Below are positions 9,855-16,347 of a stretch of 64,000 nt of DNA, piece after piece. The translations under genes and the position numbers were made by a program. Positions within the stretch are counted from its first letter, which is position 1. Every line of letters begins with the position of its first letter. The notes below the pieces were generated by a model, which was given only the letters and a program-made list of their open reading frames with translations, made no database searches and had not been told where the DNA came from. This stretch comes from Qipengyuania citrea (lineage in GTDB: Bacteria; Pseudomonadota; Alphaproteobacteria; Sphingomonadales; Sphingomonadaceae), in assembly GCF_024171405.1 (NCBI RefSeq), contig NZ_JALJZT010000002.1:2232001-2296000 (forward strand). Direction: 5' to 3'.

Positions 9855-10775
9855 TTACCCGAAGAGGAGCTTGGAGAGGCGGCGGCGCGTGTTCACCACC
9901 CACGGGTCTTCCAGTCCGACCGCTTCGAAGATCTGCAGCAGCTTGGCCTTGGCCGCGCTCTCGTTCCACTCGCGATCGGTTTCGAACATGCCCAGCAGCT
10001 CGTCGGCTGCAGCATCGCGGTCGCCCGCCGCAAAGGCCGCCTCGGCATATTCATAGCGCGCCTGCATGTCGCCGCCGGCGGCCTTGTCCTTCAGCGCTGC
10101 CAGTTCGCTGTCGTCGACGCGGTTGCCGGCCAGTTCGAGCGCGGTCTTGGCCTGCTCGACCTGTGGATCGGCGGCCAGCGCCGGATCGGCTTCGGCAGCC
10201 GCCAGCGCAGCCTGTGCCTGTTCGACATGCCCGGCCTGCACCAGCGCGCGGACCAGTCCGGCATGCGCGGCGGCATTGTCGGGCGCCATCTGCACGACCT
10301 GCGCGAAAATGCCCGCGGCGCGTTCGGCATCGCCTTCGGCCAGCACGTCTTCGGCCATGGTCACGAATTGCGAGACATCCTGCTGCGGCTGTCCGGCGGC
10401 GGCGCCCTGCTCCCCGCCCGCCTGGATCGGCAGCTGCGCAAGGATCTGGTCGAGCGTCTGCTTCATCTGCGATTCGCTACGCGCATTGGTCAGGTCGGCG
10501 ACCGGCTGCCCCTGGAACAGCGCATAGACGGTGGGGATCGATTGGACCTGGAACTGCGCGGCGATGAACTTTTCCTCGTCGACATCGACCTTCCTGAGGA
10601 TCACGCCCTTGTCGGCATATTCCGCCGCGACCTTTTCGAGCATCGGCGCCAGCGCCTTGCACGGGCCGCACCATTCGGCATGGAAATCGAGGATGACCAG
10701 CTGCGACATCGACGGTTCGACGACCTCGGTCTTGAAGCGTTCGACCGCTTTCTGTTCATCCATGCTCAGACCCAT
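9855..10775 (-). CDS. Thioredoxin-TPR protein (YbbN/CnoX-like)
   Basis: The 306-aa protein joins an N-terminal thioredoxin domain (active site WCGPC, Cys36 and Cys39; the IPT cis-Pro loop follows) to C-terminal TPR-like helices rich in Ala. This is the CnoX/YbbN architecture: a redox-active holdase chaperone that protects proteins under oxidative stress and works with GroEL. Unlike E. coli YbbN, the CxxC pair is complete. The start is taken at the ATG encoding MGLSMDEQ; a second ATG four codons later is also possible. Confidence 0.88.
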   Translation of the reverse strand: MGLSMDEQKAVERFKTEVVEPSMSQLVILDFHAEWCGPCKALAPMLEKVAAEYADKGVILRKVDVDEEKFIAAQFQVQSIPTVYALFQGQPVADLTNARSESQMKQTLDQILAQLPIQAGGEQGAAAGQPQQDVSQFVTMAEDVLAEGDAERAAGIFAQVVQMAPDNAAAHAGLVRALVQAGHVEQAQAALAAAEADPALAADPQVEQAKTALELAGNRVDDSELAALKDKAAGGDMQARYEYAEAAFAAGDRDAAADELLGMFETDREWNESAAKAKLLQIFEAVGLEDPWVVNTRRRLSKLLFG

Positions 10776-10969
10776 GCTCGCCACGTAAATCCACCTTTCG
10801 TTCGAAAATCGCGTCTGCCCCATGTGGGCATTCGCACGCCAATGTGAAGGAGCGCCGGTCCACCCGCAAGAGCCGCAAAAATTCTGCAATTTTCGGCTTG
10901 CGGGACTCAGGGACCGCTGCTAGTTGGCCGCCTCCCCACCGGGCCTACGGGTTCCGGTAGCGCCAGTGA

Positions 10970-11044
10970 GCGGGCGTAGCTCAGGGGTAGAGCACAACCT
11001 TGCCAAGGTTGGGGTCGGGCGTTCGAATCGCCTCGCCCGCTCCA
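10970..11044 (+). tRNA. tRNA-Gly (anticodon GCC)
   Basis: The sequence folds into a complete cloverleaf. The acceptor stem is GCGGGCG pairing with CGCCCGC, followed by discriminator T and an encoded CCA at 11042-11044. The anticodon stem is CAACC/GGTTG with loop TTGCCAA, giving anticodon GCC at 11002-11004. The T arm contains GTTCGAATC. It marks the left border of the accessory island, as tRNA genes often do, but no second copy of its 3' end was seen at the right border. Confidence 0.97.
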
Positions 11045-11109
11045 TTTTTCGTAGTCAATTCAACGGCTTAAAGAACCGTTCTTGAAGCTGACTAGCGATT
11101 TTTACGGCA

Positions 11110-11130
11110 GGTGACCACCGGGTGACCACC
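11110..11130. repeat. Twin decamer GGTGACCACC, one G between copies
   Basis: Two identical copies of GGTGACCACC occur at 11110-11119 and 11121-11130, 66 bases after the tRNA-Gly. The same layout (decamer, G, decamer) is found beside the integrase start at 28143-28163 with the related decamer GGCAATCACC. Paired short direct repeats just upstream of P4-type integrase genes are commonly arm-type integrase or excisionase sites; here no integrase gene is attached, so this may be the remnant of an end region. Confidence 0.5.
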
Positions 11131-11574
11131 GTTTTTACGCTGGAGAACAGGTCGTCTCGGACGGCTAGATATTCGCCAGACGCGTACCAACCCGTCCCAC
11201 CGCCGATCCTGCGAGGGCACTGGCGATTCGCGACATCGGAGCCCTCGTCGGCGCTGGCCTCGTGATCTCTTCGAGACTACCGACAACTAGCTGGCCATAT
11301 TGTGAATCGGAATGCCCACTCGCCTTCATTATCTACATTGGCGAATTCGCCAAAGCGCGGCGCCGGGCAAAAAGTACTGCATCAGGCGGAAGACGACCGA
11401 CTGCTTTGAGTCCCGAAAAGTAGGTATTGCTGACTATTTTCTTCCAACCTTGACGATTTATCAAAGACCCGCGAGCCACTGTTATTCGCGACCGGGTGTC
11501 GATGCGTATGTCCAGGCTGCACGCTAAAGGTATCGATGCGCCTGCCAACGGGCGTTTTCATCGCCCGGTCACAT

Positions 11575-11610
11575 CCGCAATTTGCGGGCTGATTTATAAT
11601 GGCATTATAA
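11575..11610. promoter_or_regulatory. Candidate promoter/operator of the lasso-peptide precursor gene
   Basis: Two perfect dyads lie in tandem: CCGCAA-T-TTGCGG (11575-11587) and TTATAATG-G-CATTATAA (11594-11610). The second contains a consensus -10 hexamer TATAAT at 11595-11600, which would place a transcript start about 80 bases before the precursor ATG. No good -35 hexamer is present at the usual spacing, so an activator or a repressor acting on the dyads is plausible. Seen in sequence; the regulatory role is inferred. Confidence 0.4.
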
Positions 11611-11688
11611 GTTGGCCGTTTTCCTTGCTCAGCTTCAGTCTTGGGGTTGCGACACAATGAGTCGTGAATCCAGAAAGAGGAGTAAGTG

Positions 11689-11826
11689 ATGAAGGATTTC
11701 GAACATAATGAGAATGAGGTCATTGACCTCGGAAAGGCCTCGGTGGAGACCAAGGGCAACGCCCTGTTCGATATCGATGTGAGCAGCGGCCGACTGTCCT
11801 ATGCGACCGGCCTCGCCGAAGAGTGA
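11689..11826 (+). CDS. Lasso peptide precursor (A gene)
   Basis: A 45-aa precursor precedes the B and C maturation genes. The leader ends in SVETK; Thr at position -2 before a core starting with Gly is the classical lasso recognition feature (the same T-K/G junction as microcin J25). The core would be residues 23-45: ring GNALFDID, with Gly1 joined to Asp8, then the tail VSSGRLSYATGLAEE. The leader also has the hydrophobic/acidic block VIDLGKASVETK that B proteins bind. The ribosome site AGAGGAG (11676-11682) is ideally placed. Asp6 would give too small a ring; plug residues cannot be assigned by eye (Arg13, Leu14, Tyr16 are the bulky candidates). Confidence 0.88.
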   Translation: MKDFEHNENEVIDLGKASVETKGNALFDIDVSSGRLSYATGLAEE

Positions 11827-11834
11827 GCCTCGCG

Positions 11835-11864
11835 GGGGCGCGCGTTCTAGCAGGACCGCGCCCC
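11835..11864 (+). promoter_or_regulatory. Hairpin between lasso A and B genes
   Basis: A perfect 8-bp stem GGGGCGCG (11835-11842) pairs with CGCGCCCC (11857-11864) around a 14-base loop, nine bases after the precursor stop. There is no T-run, so it is not a classic terminator. It may attenuate transcription or protect the short precursor mRNA so that more precursor than enzyme is made. The role is inferred. Confidence 0.5.
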
Positions 11865-11884
11865 TTCGCTGCAATCCTACTGCC

Positions 11885-12490
11885 GTGACCGAGTTCAGCA
11901 GCAGCGATATCGCCTGGGCCGAATGCAGCGGCAGGTTCGTTTTTCTCGATATTGCCGAGGATCGCTACTTTCAGCTGCCAGCGCCTCGCGAGGAGGCTTT
12001 TCGCGCCCAGGTTAAGGGCCAAGACTGGTATCAACCAACCGCTTTCCCGCGCCCACCTGAATGGACCAGACCGCGTATTGTTTCGCCCGAGATCCATGAG
12101 GGCCCCTTCCGGCTGGCCCGCGTTTCAGCGGCAATCTGGACCCAGCGCCGGATCGAGCGCCGAATTGCAACGCGTTCTTTCCGCGAAGTCCTGCTGGAGC
12201 TGAAACGCCCGAAAGGTCCGCTGGTGACCAGTGATACAAGTGAGACCGAGCGGGCTATTGAGCTTCGCGCCTTTGAACACGCCCGGCTCCTGCGCAGTGC
12301 AGCAGATCGCTGCTTGCCGCGCTCGATTGCGCTATCTCTGCGGCTGGCCCGGCGCGGTATCCACGCCCATATTGTTATAGGCGTCAGAAGCGATCCGTTC
12401 GGCGCTCATTGCTGGGTCCAGCACGGCGAGGCCGTGCTCAACGACACTGCCGAGGAAGTGCTGCGGTACACGCCGATACTGGTTGTATGA
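11885..12490 (+). CDS. Lasso peptide B protein (leader recognition and protease, fused)
   Basis: The 201-aa product cleaves the leader from the lasso precursor. Residues 1-80 look like the PqqD-like RRE domain that binds the leader (GRFVFLDIAEDRYFQLP). The remainder is a transglutaminase-like cysteine protease with Cys143 (AADRCLPRSIAL), His175 (FGAHCWVQ) and Asp187 (VLND) as the catalytic triad. The GTG at 11885 is chosen as start because the RRE begins directly after it; upstream residues in this frame are not RRE-like. The stop overlaps the C gene start (ATGA, 12487-12490). Single-gene B1-B2 fusion is the usual form in proteobacteria. Confidence 0.88.
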   Translation: MTEFSSSDIAWAECSGRFVFLDIAEDRYFQLPAPREEAFRAQVKGQDWYQPTAFPRPPEWTRPRIVSPEIHEGPFRLARVSAAIWTQRRIERRIATRSFREVLLELKRPKGPLVTSDTSETERAIELRAFEHARLLRSAADRCLPRSIALSLRLARRGIHAHIVIGVRSDPFGAHCWVQHGEAVLNDTAEEVLRYTPILVV

Positions 12491-14208
12491 CCACACTGCG
12501 CTTTGCTCTCGCATTGCCGCGCCTCAGATCGGGGGCGTCTGCTCGGCTGCAGACGATGCCAAGCCTGAAGGATCTGTGCGGCGATATCCCGCGGCTCTGG
12601 ACAGCGAGAGACACGCGTGTCGCGGATCTTAGCTCTGCCGGATGTGTGATCGGCACGCTCTTCTCCCGGGACACCGCGCATCGCGTTTCTCAGTTGCCAG
12701 AGGTGGGTGCTCGCTCTGCGAAATGCCTCGCCGCCAAACTCGCCGCGAACTTCTGGGGTGCCTATATCGCAATTCTGCCCGATCAGGACCGTAGCGATTT
12801 GGCTGTACTGCCGGATCCTTCCGGACTGGTTCCGATCTACCGCCTGGTGACAACAACCCATGTGGTGCTCACCTCTGATCCGAAACTTTTCGAGCAGGCC
12901 TGCGGCAAGAGGATGAGTATATCTTGGGATTCTCTGGCTCGCTTTTCGATGTGTTCCGAATTGCGCGCGAGACAAACCTGCCTCGTCGGTGTCGACGAGC
13001 TTCGGCCCGGTGCCTTGACCTATCCGGCTGCTTGCGATTCCGAAGAATTCCCAATCTGGCGCGCGCAGCAGTTCCTGCCGGGCAGACTATCGCTCTCCTA
13101 TGATGAAGCGAGATCACACCTTCGTGAAATGGCGATCCGTGTCATGGGCGCATGGGTCGACGAGCTTGGGCCCGTAGCAGTGGCGGTGTCGGGCGGCGTC
13201 GACTCTTCCCTCGTCTGCGCCGCGCTTGCGAGGGCGCAAAAACCGTTTTCCTGCGTCACGCTCGCGACAGCGGACAGAAGCGGCGACGAGCGGGACTATG
13301 CTCGCCTTCTGGCGGAGCACCTGGGTGCAGAATATGCCGAGCGGATTTACGATCCTGCGCGTTTCGATCCCCAAATCAGCGCCTCGGCCGGTCTTCCGCG
13401 TCCGAGCCGCAGATCGTTTCTGTCGACCATCGATGCGCTGCTCGCCGATGCCGCAGGTGACCTCGGAGCGCAGATCGTCTTCGATGGCAATGCCGGCGAC
13501 AATCTGTTCTGCTTTCTTCATTCAGCGGCGCCGGTCGTCGACCACTTGCGTGTTGAGGGACCCGGACGCGGTGCGGTCGCAACCATTCTGGACATGTGCC
13601 GGGTTACCGGCTGCGATTTGCCTGCCATGGTCAAGGCGACGCTAAAGCGTTTGGTGCGCCGCCCATGCGGCGAATGGCCTTGCGACCGGCGTTTGCTTGC
13701 CGATCATCTTGCATCGGATGAGCCGCTGGACCCCGTAACACCCTGGGTCGATATCGATGTGGGGCGCCATGGGGGGAAACACGATCATCTTGCCCTGATT
13801 ATGCGCGCCCAGCACCATGTTCACGGGCTTGGCATCGGGCCTGAACGCTTCTCACCACTGATGAGCCAGCCTTTGCTCGAATTGTGCCTGAGCATCCCCA
13901 CATGGCTTTGGGCCAAAGGCGGTCGCAATCGTGCGCTCGCGCGCGACGCTTTTGCCGCTGACCTTCCGCCGAGCCTGTTGGCACGCACCTCCAAATCAGG
14001 ACCAGACAGCTTCATCCGCCTCGCGTTCCACCACCATCGAAGCGCCCTTCGCGAATTGTTGCTCGATGGCCTGATTGCACGGAATGGATTGCTCGACCGC
14101 GCAAGTGTTGAAGCCGCATTTGAACTCGATACGTCGCTCGATGGATCGACCATCTACCGGCTTCTGGATCTGGCCGAGGCCGAAACCTGGACCCGGTCAT
14201 GGCAATAA
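12487..14208 (+). CDS. Lasso peptide C protein (macrolactam synthetase, asparagine-synthetase-like)
   Basis: This 573-aa ATP-dependent enzyme would adenylate the Asp8 side chain of the core and let the Gly1 amine close the ring. The C-terminal half has the ATP pyrophosphatase P-loop SGGVDSS at residues 235-241 and other asparagine-synthetase blocks (FDGNAGDNLFC; SPLMSQPLLELCLSIPTW). The N-terminal half is a degenerate glutaminase domain lacking the catalytic Cys2 (it begins Met-Thr-Thr), as expected for lasso cyclases, which do not use glutamine. Its ATG overlaps the B stop by four bases. Its end overlaps the convergent isopeptidase gene by 12 bases. Confidence 0.9.
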   Translation: MTTLRFALALPRLRSGASARLQTMPSLKDLCGDIPRLWTARDTRVADLSSAGCVIGTLFSRDTAHRVSQLPEVGARSAKCLAAKLAANFWGAYIAILPDQDRSDLAVLPDPSGLVPIYRLVTTTHVVLTSDPKLFEQACGKRMSISWDSLARFSMCSELRARQTCLVGVDELRPGALTYPAACDSEEFPIWRAQQFLPGRLSLSYDEARSHLREMAIRVMGAWVDELGPVAVAVSGGVDSSLVCAALARAQKPFSCVTLATADRSGDERDYARLLAEHLGAEYAERIYDPARFDPQISASAGLPRPSRRSFLSTIDALLADAAGDLGAQIVFDGNAGDNLFCFLHSAAPVVDHLRVEGPGRGAVATILDMCRVTGCDLPAMVKATLKRLVRRPCGEWPCDRRLLADHLASDEPLDPVTPWVDIDVGRHGGKHDHLALIMRAQHHVHGLGIGPERFSPLMSQPLLELCLSIPTWLWAKGGRNRALARDAFAADLPPSLLARTSKSGPDSFIRLAFHHHRSALRELLLDGLIARNGLLDRASVEAAFELDTSLDGSTIYRLLDLAEAETWTRSWQ

Positions 14209-16347
14209 GGATTGCCCGTCGAAACATTTCAACTCTTCGGAAGAGGGGGCGCCTTCCATCTCGCTCCACCGCCGGTATTGCTGCACCCGTGCCGGATCGC
14301 AGTTGATACGATCCATCAGCCAGAATTCGAACCATTCGGTCGATCGCTCGTAGATCGCCTGCCGGTGGGCGGGCTGCCATTTCACATGCGTTTCGTTCTC
14401 CAGCACGTAGAGTTCGATGGCCCGCCCGCGATGCGAATAGGTTTCTATCACATCGAGGCCGCCTTCATATTCGCTGTCGCCAGTCTGGATGAGGATCGGC
14501 ACATCTACCGTGTCGACATTGAGGATGAGCGACATGGGTCTCCAGAATTCTTCGGTCCCGGCCTCGAAGTGGCGGTAGCCCATCGCGCGAACGAAGTCTG
14601 TAAACCGGGGCCCGGCTGCCGTCGGATAGGAATACATATCTTCGCAGCATGAGCCCATAGAGGCCACTTGGAACAGGTCGGAGTTGATAAGAGCCCACTG
14701 CACTGTTGATCCGCCGTCGCTGAATCCGCTGATGCCCATCCTCCCGGCATCGACCGCACCCGTTTCGATGGCGAGCTCGAGCGCGATCTCCAGGGACGAC
14801 TGCACTCTGCGGCGGTCGATCCAGTCGGCGCGGTTGGCGCGGACAAGCTCCTCTTCACTCGTTGCGGTGAGCGCTGCAGCCGAGAAGGTCGGGCGATCAA
14901 AACTGAGCACAGCAAAGCCGCGGTTTGCCAGCGGGTGGATCGGCACTTCGTCGCCGGTCCCGCCGCGCAGGAAGCCGTCACTGGTGTATTGCACGACCAC
15001 CAATGGGTGTTGCTGCCCCGGTCTGTGATCGGGCGGCAGAACAAGATCGGCGAAGCTTTCCGAACCATATGCATTGCGAAACCGGAGCCGCTGTACGGTT
15101 CCGAAAACTGCGTTCGCCAGGTCTGGGTTGGGATCGTAGACCACCCGCTCGGCGCCCGTTCGGATATCGATGGCAACGATGCGCCGGGGCCTCGCAGCCC
15201 CTTCGCGCGCGCAGATCAGTTCGTTTGCAAAAGGGCTGCACCCGATCAGAACGTCATCGGTTGTCAGCAGCGAACGGGGCTGGCCCTCCTCCATATCCCA
15301 GCGCAGGATCGCCATCTGGCTGTTCGCCCAGCCCGTTCCCTGGAGGGCAAGCAATGTCTGGCCTGCGGTTGTCCACCACAGTTGGCGGATCCCTTCGCAC
15401 GCCTCCGCATCGCAGGAGATCCGGCTGCCGCCGGGCTGCATCACTGCGATGCGCGATGGACTTATCAGCCGGTCGGGATGCTTGGGTTCAAGCCACGCCG
15501 CATATCCATCCGGCCCTGCGGCATATTCGCGTGCTTGCGCAGGCAGAGTGGCAGGCCGGTGGGCAACGAGAAGCTCGGCCTCGCTGGCTGTCGCCGGACG
15601 GACGCTGCCATCGCCGAGGGCCACGAAGACATATTCCGGGGCAATCTCACCAGTCGGGATCGGGCGGTCGGCAAATTGCGGGGAGAAGCGATCGTCAAAC
15701 AGGAAGCCTCGCGCAGCCTCTTGCGCAATCGCTTCTGCCTGCTGGCGAATGCCCGGACGTGTTTGCACGATGAGGCCATTGCCGTCAGCCGTCCAGGCAA
15801 AGCGGTCGACATCGTCGGGCATGGCCGTTGCCCGATGCGTTGGATTTCCGCCTGCTGGATCGGCAATCCAAACCTGCGTCGAACCATCGATGCGCTTGAG
15901 ATAGCCGATGCGTGCGCCGTCAGGAGACCAGCGGGGCGCATTGGGCCTGTCCCATCCACCCATGATCGTCGGAAAATCGCGGAGCGGAAAGTCATCCCGG
16001 ATAAACTCACCGCCCCTGTCGATTTCGGTTTCAGTCTCGCTTCCATCCATCGTGGTCACCATGAGCCTCAGGCAATACGCATTGGCTTGCGGGTTTGCGC
16101 GCTTCACAACAAAAGCGATCCGTTCGCCATCGGGCGAGATTTCGAACGCCGAAGGCGCGCCGGTCGGAGCTGTCCTGCCGATGTCCGCAATCCGGACCTG
16201 GTCGTCGAGCGTGAATGCCGATCTTTGCGCTTGCGCGCTGCTCGGCGTTTCATCGAACAAAGCACACGGGTCCTGGTCGCCAGGATCGATATATGCCGTC
16301 GGCACGATAGTCTGCGAAAGAGCGGCGGCAAGCAGTATGATTGTCAC
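14197..16347 (-). CDS. Lasso peptide isopeptidase (S9 prolyl-oligopeptidase family)
   Basis: The 716-aa protein has an N-terminal beta-propeller-like region (repeats such as APRWSPDGARIGYLKR) and a C-terminal alpha/beta hydrolase. The triad is Ser543 (GFSDGG), Asp624 (QTGDSEYE) and His654 (NETHVKW). Family context (next to lasso B/C genes and a TonB receptor) makes it an AtxE-type isopeptidase, which cuts the ring isopeptide bond and linearises the cognate peptide. The N-terminus is a short signal-like hydrophobic stretch, so a periplasmic location is possible. The start overlaps the receptor gene stop by four bases (ATGA), so both are in one transcript. Confidence 0.87.
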   Translation of the reverse strand: MTIILLAAALSQTIVPTAYIDPGDQDPCALFDETPSSAQAQRSAFTLDDQVRIADIGRTAPTGAPSAFEISPDGERIAFVVKRANPQANAYCLRLMVTTMDGSETETEIDRGGEFIRDDFPLRDFPTIMGGWDRPNAPRWSPDGARIGYLKRIDGSTQVWIADPAGGNPTHRATAMPDDVDRFAWTADGNGLIVQTRPGIRQQAEAIAQEAARGFLFDDRFSPQFADRPIPTGEIAPEYVFVALGDGSVRPATASEAELLVAHRPATLPAQAREYAAGPDGYAAWLEPKHPDRLISPSRIAVMQPGGSRISCDAEACEGIRQLWWTTAGQTLLALQGTGWANSQMAILRWDMEEGQPRSLLTTDDVLIGCSPFANELICAREGAARPRRIVAIDIRTGAERVVYDPNPDLANAVFGTVQRLRFRNAYGSESFADLVLPPDHRPGQQHPLVVVQYTSDGFLRGGTGDEVPIHPLANRGFAVLSFDRPTFSAAALTATSEEELVRANRADWIDRRRVQSSLEIALELAIETGAVDAGRMGISGFSDGGSTVQWALINSDLFQVASMGSCCEDMYSYPTAAGPRFTDFVRAMGYRHFEAGTEEFWRPMSLILNVDTVDVPILIQTGDSEYEGGLDVIETYSHRGRAIELYVLENETHVKWQPAHRQAIYERSTEWFEFWLMDRINCDPARVQQYRRWSEMEGAPSSEELKCFDGQSLLP

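Larger units (their letters stand above)
11045..11688. other. Gene-poor left end of the island, with several DNA palindromes
   Basis: No convincing gene is seen here; short open frames at 11312-11527 and 11333-11548 lack ribosome-binding sites and family features. The stretch is AT-richer than the core genome. It holds a twin decamer repeat (11110-11130) and a perfect 16-bp palindrome TTGGCGAATTCGCCAA (11338-11353). A hairpin CGGGCG/CGCCCG (11549-11567), a dyad CCGCAA-T-TTGCGG (11575-11587) and a 17-bp palindrome (11594-11610) follow, the last two close to the lasso precursor gene. Confidence 0.6.

Noticed and set aside
11034-11044. 3' end of tRNA-Gly as integrase attachment site
   Set aside because: No copy of the tRNA 3' end was seen near the integrase at 28.1-28.25 kb, so the target cannot be assigned to the tRNA from this sequence.
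11312-11548. Possible second lasso precursor or small genes left of the precursor
   Set aside because: No T-x-G leader junction with Asp/Glu at core position 7-9, and no ribosome site; treated as non-coding.
11594-11610. TTATAATGGCATTATAA as the end of a miniature transposon
   Set aside because: No second terminal copy or target duplication was noticed nearby; better read as promoter/operator.
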